Positions 42,350 to 50,660 of a DNA stretch of 64,000 nt are shown in pieces (position 1 is the first letter of the stretch; every line of letters starts with the position of its first letter). Position numbers and translations under genes: made by a program. A model generated the notes under the pieces. It ran no database searches. It was not told the DNA's origin and worked only from the letters and a program-made list of their open reading frames with translations. Origin of the DNA: an uncultured bacterium (GTDB lineage: Bacteria > Planctomycetota > UBA1135 > GCA-002686595); assembly GCA_905480285.1 (NCBI GenBank), contig CAJQPT010000064.1, positions 17,899-81,898 of the forward strand, given 5' to 3'.

Positions 42350-43366
42350 ATGTTCAAACAAAGCTCCATCCTCGTCGCCGCGGCGACGCTCGCGGCGCCC
42401 CTCGCTGCCCAGGTGACCCTCGACGTCAAGGTCCTCTCCGCGGGTGCTCCTGTGGTGAGCGTCATGCCGGGACAGGTCGTCTCGTTCTCCCTGGAGGCGC
42501 AGCTCGGCGGCGAACCCAGTCAGGGGCTCGCCATGTTCGCCGTGGACCTCGACCACGACGGCGGCCCCCTCACTCAGGTGACGCCGAGCGCGGCGGCTGC
42601 GCCCTTCGTCTCGCCCATGGGCGTGAACAACCCCGCCGGGTTCGGTGGCACCGTCCGAGGCGGCGACCTGCTCCAGGTCGGCGGAGCCATGAACACCATC
42701 AACAACCAGTTCGCCTCCGCTCCGCTGGGGTCAGTGGTGACCGGGATCGCACTCACAAGCGCCGAGGTGCTTGCCACCGGGTCGGTCACGGCCCCCACGA
42801 CGGCGGGCGTCTACCGGGTCTCGGCGACGAACCTCTTCGCCAACGCGCTGGACGCTCCGGCGCCAGGGGGGCATTGGGACGTCAAGGCCGTGGAGGCTGG
42901 GGCCGTTGAGTCGCTCACGATCCTCGTCCTGGACTGCGGGGCGGAGACCTTCTGCGACGCGAAGGAGGACTCCGCGGGCTGCGTACCCGCGATCACCTCT
43001 TCCGGCGCCGCGTCGCTGGGCGGGAACTCGATCCTTACCCTGACGGCGTCGGGCGTCCTCAACCGGCAGTTCGGCCTCTTCATCTACGGCACCGAGGTCG
43101 CGGACGACCCGGCCTTCGGCGGCACGCTGTGTGTCGGCGGGAACGAGGTTCGGCTCATGGAGCCCACCAACTCTGGCGGCAGCGGCGCGCCGGGGACCTC
43201 CTGCGATGGCAGCTTCACGCGCGTCATCGACGGCGCCTTCCTGGCTGCCGCAGGCTTCGGCATCGGTGAAGAGGTCTTCTGTCAGTGGCTCTATCGTGAC
43301 CCCCTCGCCCCCGACGGAAGCGGCGCAGGCATCACGAACGCCGCGGCTTTCCTCGTCTGCCCCTGA
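42350..43366 (+). CDS. Exported protein ending in the recurring C-terminal domain
   Basis: A 338-residue exported protein. The ATG at 42350 precedes a signal peptide (SSILVAAATLAAPLAAQ). The first half (VTLDVKVLSAGAPVVSVMPG onward) is beta-rich and may be a cohesin-like or Ig-like fold, which would suit the dockerin-like loops of the neighbour upstream; this is only a suggestion. Residues from about 196 match the C-terminal region of the proteins at 46262 and 58492. Shared features are FC.....S.G, ILTLTASG, FGLFIYG, GTLCVGGNEVR, and CQWLYRD. It follows the DHOR gene by 11 bases, so they are probably co-expressed. Confidence 0.78.
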   Translation: MFKQSSILVAAATLAAPLAAQVTLDVKVLSAGAPVVSVMPGQVVSFSLEAQLGGEPSQGLAMFAVDLDHDGGPLTQVTPSAAAAPFVSPMGVNNPAGFGGTVRGGDLLQVGGAMNTINNQFASAPLGSVVTGIALTSAEVLATGSVTAPTTAGVYRVSATNLFANALDAPAPGGHWDVKAVEAGAVESLTILVLDCGAETFCDAKEDSAGCVPAITSSGAASLGGNSILTLTASGVLNRQFGLFIYGTEVADDPAFGGTLCVGGNEVRLMEPTNSGGSGAPGTSCDGSFTRVIDGAFLAAAGFGIGEEVFCQWLYRDPLAPDGSGAGITNAAAFLVCP

Positions 43367-43373
43367 CCGCTGC

Positions 43374-43390
43374 GGCCCCGAAGAGGGGCC
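43374..43390 (+). terminator. Hairpin between 42350 gene and the CRTAC1-like gene
   Basis: GGCCCC / GGGGCC with a 5-base GAAGA loop lies 7 bases past the stop at 43366 and 12 bases before the next ATG. Short stem and no T-run; a weak terminator or a structure in the next ribosome-binding region. Confidence 0.4.
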
Positions 43391-43402
43391 CATGGCTTCT
43401 GC

Positions 43403-45112
43403 ATGATTGCACCGCTCTTCCTCTCGTTGGCCGCGGTCGCGACCGCCGTCGCTGGCCCGCAGGAGCCGGGTCCCGACCGGGCGGGCGACGTGGAGGCGTT
43501 TGTCGAGGCGCAGGCCGATTGGATCGGTGCCCTCAAGAGCTGGGCTGAGGGACGGGGACAGGCACCCTTCAGCGAAGCGGCCAAGCTGACGGTTCCCGGC
43601 GGCGAGCCTTCGGTCGTCGACGAAGGGACCGTGCGCCTGGCCCGAAGCGCCCGGGATGGGGGAGCGCGCCGCCGGACGGATGCGGCGGGCCTGCGGGACG
43701 CGCTCCTCGGCGGGCAAGGGGTGCATGATCTGGCCAGCGTGAGCACCAAGGTCCTGGCGGCGGTCGCCGCAGACGGGGGATACGACCTTGAGCTTCGGTT
43801 CGAGGCGGAGGCCCCAACTGAGGCCCCAACTGAGGCCCTTGCCAAGGCTCCGCTCTGGCAGGCGGTCTCGACGGCCACCGTGAGCCTTCGGCCCTCGCCC
43901 TCGCCAGCGGCCGCTGGCGTGGAGGTTGAGGAGTGGGACTGCACCGCTCTCAGCGTCGACTCCTGGGAGTGGGCCTCCAGGACCGGCGAGCTCTTCGTCG
44001 AGCGGACCCTGGGCGTGATGGGGCCGGACAAGCGGGCGGCGAGGTTGCTAGGAGTCGGGATGGATCGTTGGGCGCAGCGGCTCGACGACCCGTCTCGGTC
44101 GTCCTGGTTCGGTCACCAGGGGATCGCCGCAGGCGACGTCAACGGGGACGGACGCCCGGACCTGCTGGTCGCCATGCCGAGCGGGCTGCCGAACATGCTC
44201 CTGTTGCAGCAACCGGATGGGACCGTGCGGGACGTGGCGCGCGAGGTGGGGCTCGCCTGGCTCGACGACACCAAGGGTGTGCTCCTCGCTGACATGGACG
44301 GCGACGGCCGGCTCGACGCGGTCTCGTCCCTCGGCCACGTCCTCGTCGTGCAGCGGCAGGACGAGCGTGGCCGCTTCCAGATGGCGGGCTGGGGCGTCGC
44401 CCCTGACGAGGCACCGTTCTACGGGATCAGCGCCGCGGACGTGGACGGGGACGGGGACCTCGACCTCTTCGGGGCGCGGTATGTCTCGACGCACTACGCC
44501 GACACGGTCCCGGTTCCTTTCGAGGACGCCCGCAACGGGCCCTCGAACGTGCTCTTCCGCAACGACGGCGGACGACTCGTGGACGCCACCGCGGCCGCGG
44601 GGCTGGACTCCGGAGGCGGGCGATTCAGCCTCCAGGGGACCTTCGGAGACTTCGACCTCGACGGCGATCCCGACCTGTATGTGGTGAACGACTTCGGCCG
44701 GAACCAGCTCTTCGTCAACAGGGGAGGGCAGTTTGTGGACGAGGCGGCGGCCTTCGGTGTGGAGGATCAGGGAGCCGGCATGGGGGCGTCCTGGTCCGAC
44801 TTCGATCGGGATGGGGACCTCGACCTCTACGTCACCAACATGTTCTCCTCGGCGGGACGCCGGGTCGCGTTTCAGGAGGGCTTCGCGCCCGAGAGGACCG
44901 AGGAGGAGCGGGCGGAGATCCGCCGGCTGAGCCTGGGGAACAGCCTCTTCGTTCGTGATGGGGCTCGCTTCGTCGACCGGTCCGATGAGGCCGGCGTACG
45001 GATGGGGCGCTGGGCCTGGGGCGCCGTGTTCGCCGACCTGAACGCTGACGGTTTCGACGACCTGGTCAGCCCGGCCGGGTTCCTGACGGGGCCAGAGCCA
45101 GGCGACCTCTGA
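43403..45112 (+). CDS. CRTAC1-like FG-GAP protein, part before an in-frame TGA
   Basis: Exported (signal FLSLAAVATAVAGPQ), 569 residues to a TGA at 45110-45112. From about residue 245 it has FG-GAP/VCBS beta-propeller repeats with calcium loops: DVNGDGRPDLL, DMDGDGRLDAV, DVDGDGDLDLF, DFDLDGDPDLY, DFDRDGDLDLY, and DLNADGFDDLV. The frame continues without interruption after the TGA for another 367 codons in the same style (starting SSFWRRVAPQPS), including another calcium loop, DWDGDGDLDLW. So the gene is really 43403-46216, with the TGA either recoded or a disabling mutation. An EAPTEAPTEA run near residue 135 is encoded by 12-bp repeats. Confidence 0.85.
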   Translation: MIAPLFLSLAAVATAVAGPQEPGPDRAGDVEAFVEAQADWIGALKSWAEGRGQAPFSEAAKLTVPGGEPSVVDEGTVRLARSARDGGARRRTDAAGLRDALLGGQGVHDLASVSTKVLAAVAADGGYDLELRFEAEAPTEAPTEALAKAPLWQAVSTATVSLRPSPSPAAAGVEVEEWDCTALSVDSWEWASRTGELFVERTLGVMGPDKRAARLLGVGMDRWAQRLDDPSRSSWFGHQGIAAGDVNGDGRPDLLVAMPSGLPNMLLLQQPDGTVRDVAREVGLAWLDDTKGVLLADMDGDGRLDAVSSLGHVLVVQRQDERGRFQMAGWGVAPDEAPFYGISAADVDGDGDLDLFGARYVSTHYADTVPVPFEDARNGPSNVLFRNDGGRLVDATAAAGLDSGGGRFSLQGTFGDFDLDGDPDLYVVNDFGRNQLFVNRGGQFVDEAAAFGVEDQGAGMGASWSDFDRDGDLDLYVTNMFSSAGRRVAFQEGFAPERTEEERAEIRRLSLGNSLFVRDGARFVDRSDEAGVRMGRWAWGAVFADLNADGFDDLVSPAGFLTGPEPGDL

Positions 45113-45149
45113 AGCTCGTTCTGGCGGCGCGTGGCGCCGCAGCCGAGCT
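45110..45149 (+). promoter_or_regulatory. In-frame TGA followed by SECIS-like hairpin
   Basis: Directly after TGA (45110-45112) comes a two-tier hairpin. The outer stem is AGCTCG (45113-45118) with CGAGCT (45144-45149). The inner stem is GCGGCGC (45124-45130) with GCGCCGC (45134-45140). The apical loop is GTG (45131-45133). The loop begins with G and starts 18 bases past the TGA, within the spacing known for bacterial selenocysteine insertion elements. Chance is possible in such G+C-rich DNA. Confidence 0.45.
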
Positions 45150-46216
45150 CCGGGGAAGGCGCCGGCGACTACGTGTCGGCGTGGGGGGAGATCGCTCGGT
45201 CCATGGAGTCGGGTGTCTCGTGGAGCGGCCACGAGCGGAACGTGGCCTGGCTAAATTTGGAGCGCGGCGAGTTTGTGGACGTCTCGGCGGTCAGCGGGCT
45301 CGATCACGCGGAGGACGGGCGGGTCGCCCTCCGCTGTGATTGGGACGGAGACGGCGACCTGGACCTGTGGCTGCGCTTTCGGAGCGGACCGACCCTGCGC
45401 TACCTGGAGAACCAGGCGGATCCGGAGCGGCACTTCGCCTTCGATCCGGGCGTGCCAGGCGCATCGGTCGTGGTCGAGACGCGTCTCGGGGAAGTCGTGC
45501 ACCGTACGCTCCTCCAGACCCGAACGGCGGACGGGTACCTCGCCGGTGTTCGTCAACGTGCGGTGCTCGCCTTGCAACCGAACGAGGTGGTGCTCGATGG
45601 CGCGGCCCTCGCCTCGCAAGGGGCCCGGGTGGTGGAGAGGCCGGAGCCCCGGCCAGCACTGGCAGCCGGTGAGCTGCAGCCCGTGGACCTGCCGGCGCGG
45701 GTCGTGCTGCGCTCGTCGCTCTCTCTTCCGGGGGAGTGGCTCGGCCAGATGGGCTTTGAGCGGGGCCGGGCGCAACTCGTCATCGTGGAGGACCCTGATT
45801 GCGCCGCGTGCCGCGAGGTCCTGCCGGCGGCGGTCGCCGCCGTCGAACGGGACGGTCGCCTGGGGCTGACCCGGCTGAACACGCGGAACCCAGCGGCTGG
45901 TTCAGCCGTCCGATGGTTATCGATGATCGCAACGCACCTCCTCGGCCCCGGGGCCGAACTTGACACACCGCTGTCGCTGCTGGTCGGGCCGGACGGGCGG
46001 CTGGAGGTCGCTCGCGTGGGTGACCTCGAGTGGGGCGATTTGTCGCGCGATGTCGGCTGGTTCGGCCTCCAGCCCGTCCAGGGGGCGTTTCGGTCGTCCT
46101 TCGATCCGCCGGGCGTCTCACGCTGGTTCCACGGGATGGCCCGGTCCACCGCCCCGCTGGCACAAGATCTCCTCGAGGCTGGCTTCGTTTCCGAGTCAGC
46201 CCACTATTCTAAATAG
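45131..46216 (+). CDS. C-terminal part of the CRTAC1-like protein, with thioredoxin-like end
   Basis: Same frame as the gene above, so most likely its second half; a GTG at 45131 could start it alone (361 aa). It has no signal peptide, which argues against an independent gene. It carries the last calcium loop (DWDGDGDLDLW), then a beta-rich region that may be a degenerate UnbV/ASPIC domain. The end is a thioredoxin-like segment with a CxxC (LVIVEDPDCAACREVLPAA near 45775-45830). The stop overlaps a 15-bp A/T-rich palindrome (46203-46217), unusual in this G+C-rich DNA and possibly regulatory for the next gene. Confidence 0.75.
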   Translation: MAPQPSSGEGAGDYVSAWGEIARSMESGVSWSGHERNVAWLNLERGEFVDVSAVSGLDHAEDGRVALRCDWDGDGDLDLWLRFRSGPTLRYLENQADPERHFAFDPGVPGASVVVETRLGEVVHRTLLQTRTADGYLAGVRQRAVLALQPNEVVLDGAALASQGARVVERPEPRPALAAGELQPVDLPARVVLRSSLSLPGEWLGQMGFERGRAQLVIVEDPDCAACREVLPAAVAAVERDGRLGLTRLNTRNPAAGSAVRWLSMIATHLLGPGAELDTPLSLLVGPDGRLEVARVGDLEWGDLSRDVGWFGLQPVQGAFRSSFDPPGVSRWFHGMARSTAPLAQDLLEAGFVSESAHYSK

Positions 46217-46261
46217 TCAGGGGTACTCCGGCTCCCCAGGCCTTCTCCCATCCACCCTCCC

Positions 46262-48043
46262 ATGAAGCTCGACACCATTCTCTTCACGGCGGCGCTCGCG
46301 CCCGTGTTCGCGTCCCTCTGCGCTGCGCAGTCCACCAACTGGGCGACGTTCGTCCGGGAAGACTCCCGCGTCAGCGCGCCCAGCGGGCTCGTCCTTCAGG
46401 ACAGCCAGGAGAAGGACATGGCCTGGGGGGACTTCGACCGAGACGGTTGGATCGACCTGCTCGTGGTCCGCAAGCAGCCGTTCACGACCCAGGGACGCTA
46501 TCGCAACGTGCTCCTGATGAACGAGTCGGGGACCTTGACCGAGCGTTCCAGCCAGTACGCCTCCGCGTCCTCGGTGGCGGGGGATCAGGGCTTCCTGACA
46601 CCGACCAACGATCGCGACGTGGCTGTCGGAGACCTCGACGGCGACGGGTGGCTCGACTTCGTCACCGCCACGACGTTCTCGCCGGGGGAGGCCAAGCACA
46701 TCTCGCACCCCCGCGTCTACATGAACCTGGGTGAGGTCAACGGCCAGTGGCAGGGCTTCTTCCACGACGAGGCGCGCATCCCGGACTGGGGGACCTACCC
46801 CAACATGTGCGGGGTCGCGATCGGCGATGTGACCGGAGACGGCTTCCCCGAGATCTACTTCAGCCACTACGAGCAGCAGGCACAGGTGGACCTCAACGAC
46901 CGCCTCCTCATCAACGACGGGAGCGGGTTCTTCAACGATGAGAGCTCGGCGCGGATGACGACGGCAATGCGCGCGTCATCCTTTGGCACGTCTGCCACCA
47001 TCGCGGACATGAACCTGGACGGCGCCAACGACGTGGTCAGCATCTCTGGCTCAGGCGCCACGGGGGGCTTGACCCGTTCATCGATCGCGTACAACAACCC
47101 GAACAGCGAGGGCTTCTTCAACATCCTCCAGGAGCCGTACAGCGGTGCGCCCTACCACGTGGCCGTGGGGGACCTGAACAATGACGGGCAGCCGGACCTG
47201 ATCATCAGCGATGACGCCGACGACCGCTACCTGCTCAACCAGGGCAACGACCTGTTCGGGCGAGTGAGTTGGGGACCGGCGAGCACCTTCGGGACGGACG
47301 ACGGCTTCGGCAGCAATAACCTGATCGTCGACCTGAACGGCGACGAGTTCCCCGAGGCGATCATCTGCGACGTCGACGTCGACATCTCTGGGTGCAACCG
47401 CCGCCTTCACATCTATCACAACCGCGGCGGCACCGTCGGCGGGATGGTCACCCTGCGCGAGGAGCGCTCGGGAAGCACGTACGGCGCCAACGGCCTGCCT
47501 GAGCTCGAGGGGGTGCACGATGTGGCGCCCATCGATATCGATAACGACGGCGACCTTGATTTGGTCATCGGTCGCTGCAGCGGGACGCGGGTGTACATGA
47601 ACCAGCGGGACCTGCTCGGCTCGGACTACTGCCAGGACGCCAACGGCAACTCCAGCGGCGTCCCGGCGGACATCAGCGCCGTTGGCAGCCCGGTGCTCGA
47701 GGACAACGACGTCACGCTCGTCTGCGAGGACATGCCGGCGAACACGTTCGGCTTCTTCCTCGCGAGCAGGACGCGCGGCTTCCTCCCGAACCCGGGCGGC
47801 AGCCTGGGCGACCTCTGCATCCTCGGCGACATCGGCCGCTACGTCGCGCCGGGCCAGATCCTGAACTCCGGCGCCGCCGGGACGATTCAGCTGGCCATCG
47901 ACGTGGACAACATCCCGCAGCCGACGGGCAGCGTCGGGATGCTCGCCGGTGAGAAGTGGCAGTTCCAGACCTGGTTCCGCGACAACCTGCTGGGCATCAC
48001 GACCAGCAACTTCTCGGACGCGGTCTCGATCGAGCTCCGATGA
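46262..48043 (+). CDS. Exported FG-GAP protein ending in the recurring C-terminal domain
   Basis: A 593-residue exported protein (signal TILFTAALAPVFASLCAAQ). FG-GAP-like calcium loops are spread through residues 50-450: DFDRDGWIDLL, DLDGDGWLDFV, DVTGDGFPEIY, DMNLDGANDVV, DLNNDGQPDLI, DLNGDEFPEAI, and DIDNDGDLDLV. This predicts a beta-propeller. Residues 454-593 match the C-terminal domain of the proteins at 42350 and 58492 (YCQDANGNSSG, VTLVCEDMPANTFGFFLAS, WQFQTWFRDN). It follows the CRTAC1-like gene by 45 bases and is closed by a strong hairpin. Confidence 0.85.
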   Translation: MKLDTILFTAALAPVFASLCAAQSTNWATFVREDSRVSAPSGLVLQDSQEKDMAWGDFDRDGWIDLLVVRKQPFTTQGRYRNVLLMNESGTLTERSSQYASASSVAGDQGFLTPTNDRDVAVGDLDGDGWLDFVTATTFSPGEAKHISHPRVYMNLGEVNGQWQGFFHDEARIPDWGTYPNMCGVAIGDVTGDGFPEIYFSHYEQQAQVDLNDRLLINDGSGFFNDESSARMTTAMRASSFGTSATIADMNLDGANDVVSISGSGATGGLTRSSIAYNNPNSEGFFNILQEPYSGAPYHVAVGDLNNDGQPDLIISDDADDRYLLNQGNDLFGRVSWGPASTFGTDDGFGSNNLIVDLNGDEFPEAIICDVDVDISGCNRRLHIYHNRGGTVGGMVTLREERSGSTYGANGLPELEGVHDVAPIDIDNDGDLDLVIGRCSGTRVYMNQRDLLGSDYCQDANGNSSGVPADISAVGSPVLEDNDVTLVCEDMPANTFGFFLASRTRGFLPNPGGSLGDLCILGDIGRYVAPGQILNSGAAGTIQLAIDVDNIPQPTGSVGMLAGEKWQFQTWFRDNLLGITTSNFSDAVSIELR

Positions 48044-48071
48044 GCCGCTGAGCCGCTGAGCGACCCCGCGT

Positions 48072-48103
48072 GAGGGCCGCGCCGCACCCGCGGCGCGGCC
48101 CTC
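48072..48103 (+). terminator. Strong hairpin terminator after the FG-GAP gene
   Basis: A perfect 13-bp stem (GAGGGCCGCGCCG / CGGCGCGGCCCTC) with a 6-base loop lies 28 bases past the stop at 48043. A short 8-bp tandem TGAGCCGC repeat starts at the stop codon itself. Confidence 0.75.
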
Positions 48104-48123
48104 GCTGCAATAATGGAGGACCC

Positions 48124-48765
48124 ATGAGCGCCACCGAGCTTGATCGCCTGAGAGCGACGGACGTCTACCTGATCGACCAGATATTGAAGGGGCGCCTGGA
48201 CGGCCTTGGGTGCGTCGTGGATGTGGGCGCGGGGGCCGGGAGGAACCTGCCCTGGTTCGTCGGACGTGCGGAGCGGGTCGTCGCCCTCGACCCCCGTCCG
48301 GAGGCCTTCGAGGCCATGGACGAAGCCTTCTTTGAGCTCGGCCTCACCGCCACGGCGAGGGCCGGGGTGGAGCGCGTGCTGGGACGCATCGAGGACGCGC
48401 CGCTCGAGCCGGGCACCGCGGACCTCGTCATCTGCAATGCGGTCCTGCACTTCGCCGCAGATGCCGCTGAGTTCGAGGCGATGCTGCGGGGGGCCTGGGC
48501 GCTCGTGGCTCCCGGCGGGATGTTCTTCGCTCGCCTGGCGTCGAGCGTCGGGATCGAGGGCGGCCTCGTTCCTCTCGGGGGGGGGCGATTCCTGCTGCCT
48601 GACGAGTCCGAGCGCTTCCTAGTGGACGCTCGCGGGCTCGAGGAGTGGCCGGACCGCCTCGGTGCAGAGCGGCTGGAGCCGGTGAAGACGACGGTGGTCT
48701 CAGGCCTGCGTGCCATGAGCACCTGGGTCTTGCGCGCGGCAGGTGGAGAGGAGACTCTCCTGTGA
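48124..48765 (+). CDS. Class I SAM-dependent methyltransferase
   Basis: A 213-residue methyltransferase. Motif I is VVDVGAGAGRNLPWF near residues 31-45, strand-2 acidic residue is VVALDPRPEAFE, and motif IV is ADLVICNAVLHFAAD. The size and motifs fit the Methyltransf_11/25 group; the substrate is unknown. The ATG at 48124 follows an excellent ribosome binding site (GGAGGA). The stop overlaps the next start (TGATG), so it is coupled to the exported protein at 48765. Confidence 0.85.
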   Translation: MSATELDRLRATDVYLIDQILKGRLDGLGCVVDVGAGAGRNLPWFVGRAERVVALDPRPEAFEAMDEAFFELGLTATARAGVERVLGRIEDAPLEPGTADLVICNAVLHFAADAAEFEAMLRGAWALVAPGGMFFARLASSVGIEGGLVPLGGGRFLLPDESERFLVDARGLEEWPDRLGAERLEPVKTTVVSGLRAMSTWVLRAAGGEETLL

Positions 48766-49355
48766 TGAAGCGACTTCATCTGCTGGCGCTGATCCCCTCC
48801 GCCGTGCTCCTGACCATGGTGGTCGCCGTCCAGCTCGCCGCCTCTCGGGCGGAGCGCGCCCAGCCGCAGGCGGACCTCGACATGATGATCACCATGCCTA
48901 GCGGGGGCTCGCGACCGCTCCGTGAGGTCCTCGCTAGGTTGGAGCCACGGGCGGCGGCGTCCGAGACCAAGGAGACGCCGCCCTCAGTGCGCCCCGACCC
49001 TCTCCGCCGCGATGAGGAGCGCGGCGAAGATGTGGTCGAGCGGGCATTCGACCTGCAGGTCGCTGGGGAAGTGGAGCTCCCGACACTCTGCGAACTCGCC
49101 GAGCAGAGGTTCCGCGCCGGGGACCTCGCCCAAGCCAGGGCGCTCTATGCCTCGGTCGCCCCCGACGAGCCGGGCTACTCGCTCGCGCAGCGCCGGATCG
49201 GCTGGGAGATCCAGACGAAGCTGGACGGTGATCCGCTCGCCGGAGTGGGGAGCGTCAACCGGAGCCTCCGCGCCGACCCGATGGACGGGAACGCCTGGCA
49301 GGACGCCAGCCGCGTGTACGTCGAGAGCCTGGCCTCGGTCTTCCGCTTCCGCTGA
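48765..49355 (+). CDS. Uncharacterised exported or anchored protein
   Basis: A 196-residue protein with an N-terminal signal or anchor (LHLLALIPSAVLLTMVVAVQ). The mature part has a polar linker and then a helical region (ELPTLCELAEQRFRAGDLAQ, ARALYASVAPDEPGYSLAQR) that could form TPR-like helices. I recognise no family. The start overlaps the methyltransferase stop by one base, so both proteins are probably made together. The end is convergent with the deoxyhypusine-synthase-like gene. Confidence 0.65.
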   Translation: MKRLHLLALIPSAVLLTMVVAVQLAASRAERAQPQADLDMMITMPSGGSRPLREVLARLEPRAAASETKETPPSVRPDPLRRDEERGEDVVERAFDLQVAGEVELPTLCELAEQRFRAGDLAQARALYASVAPDEPGYSLAQRRIGWEIQTKLDGDPLAGVGSVNRSLRADPMDGNAWQDASRVYVESLASVFRFR

Positions 49356-49362
49356 GGGGCGC

Positions 49363-50625
49363 TCAGGCGAGGTCGTAGTCGATCGAGCCGGTCAGCACAT
49401 CGCGGCGCCCCGCGACCTCTGCCTTGAGGGCATCGACCAGGCGCTCGCGTTCGTCGTAGAGGCGGAAGCCGCGGTCGTCGCGGAGGTATCCGCGGGACTC
49501 GGGGTGCCGCTCCAGCAGCGTGGCCTCGCCCAGCTCGTCGCGCAGGCGGCGCAGGCGGTCTCGCTTGTCGAGCAGCGCCTTGGTGAGGAAGGGCATCACC
49601 GTCGAGTAGTCCGCCTGCATGGACTCGGTGGTCTGCAGGTACGCGTCCTTGTCGACCTTGCCCCAGGTGACCGCCTCGGCCGGTGGGCAGGAGGAGAGGG
49701 AGCCGTCGGTCACGGGCGCCGTCGTGATCTGGATGTCGTAGAGGAAGCCCTCGACGTCCTCGAGCCCGAGGATCTGGCTCAGGGCAGGCTCCGGCTGGAG
49801 GTTGAAGTTCTTCGGGACGCCTCCGCCGAGGACGAGCGTCCCCAGCGCCTTGGCGCTGGACTCGCGCTGCCCCCAGACGTGATAGGCGCAGCTCTCGAAG
49901 ACCTCGGCGTGCAGATCGAGCTCGAAGGCGTGCTCGAGCATCCCCGCCCCGGCCATGGCCCAGAGCTTCATGGAGTTCAGGAAGACGGAGCCGTCGGCGG
50001 GGGCGCCCACGAAGACCGGGATGGCCTTGCGGTGGCAGAGGGCGAGGAGGCCCTCCGGAGCACCGTTACGCTCTTCCTGTCGGGCAAACCGCGCGCCGAG
50101 GAGGTGGCGCAGCTCGGTGCCGGTCATCTTCTTCTGGAACTCTGGCTCCCGGAGGACCGCGCTCAGGAAGCGGTCCTGTCCGAGGAGCACGTTCTCGTCA
50201 AAGCCAACGTCGGTGATCCGGATGACCCGGTGCTCGCGCAGGGCCCCGTCGTCTCCGTTGAGGGGCACCTCGTGGATCGGGTGCTCCGCGGCGTCGTCGA
50301 GGGCCCGGTGCCCGTCGTGGTAACAGACCGCGTCCGTGGTCGAGACCAGGCAGAACCAGCCCGTGTCGAGCAGGGGGTTCAGCCACGCGATGTGCTGCCC
50401 CGAAGCGGTCACAGGGCCCGCCACAGCCAGCGTCATGGGGACGCCCTCGCCGATGGCGCGGTCGAGCAGCTTCCAGACGCGTCGGACGTAGCCGCCGCCG
50501 AAGCTCGGGAAGGCGTCCTCGATGAGGTGGTCGAGGTGGCGCACCTCGGTCACCGGGCGGTGCCGCAGGGGCGCGCCGCCCTGGGCGCAGGCCCCGGCGG
50601 GGGAGGAGTCGCGTCGGGTGGGCAT
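49363..50625 (-). CDS. Deoxyhypusine-synthase-family enzyme
   Basis: A 420-residue protein of the deoxyhypusine synthase (DHS) fold. The classical eukaryotic and archaeal enzyme transfers the aminobutyl part of spermidine to a lysine of eIF5A. Bacteria lack that substrate, and their homologues may instead make polyamines such as homospermidine or guanidino-type polyamines. Family motifs are LVLGGGVPKNFNLQPEPALS, VEGFLYDIQITTAPVTDGSL, and PPAEAVTWGKVD, the last with the expected active-site Lys. The ATG at 50625 is chosen; the frame extends to 51132 but overlaps nadA. nadA is upstream on the same strand, 35 bases away. Confidence 0.85.
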   Translation of the reverse strand: MPTRRDSSPAGACAQGGAPLRHRPVTEVRHLDHLIEDAFPSFGGGYVRRVWKLLDRAIGEGVPMTLAVAGPVTASGQHIAWLNPLLDTGWFCLVSTTDAVCYHDGHRALDDAAEHPIHEVPLNGDDGALREHRVIRITDVGFDENVLLGQDRFLSAVLREPEFQKKMTGTELRHLLGARFARQEERNGAPEGLLALCHRKAIPVFVGAPADGSVFLNSMKLWAMAGAGMLEHAFELDLHAEVFESCAYHVWGQRESSAKALGTLVLGGGVPKNFNLQPEPALSQILGLEDVEGFLYDIQITTAPVTDGSLSSCPPAEAVTWGKVDKDAYLQTTESMQADYSTVMPFLTKALLDKRDRLRRLRDELGEATLLERHPESRGYLRDDRGFRLYDERERLVDALKAEVAGRRDVLTGSIDYDLA

Positions 50626-50660
50626 GGGGTCGAGTGTACGGGGTCCGGCCGAGCCGGGCC

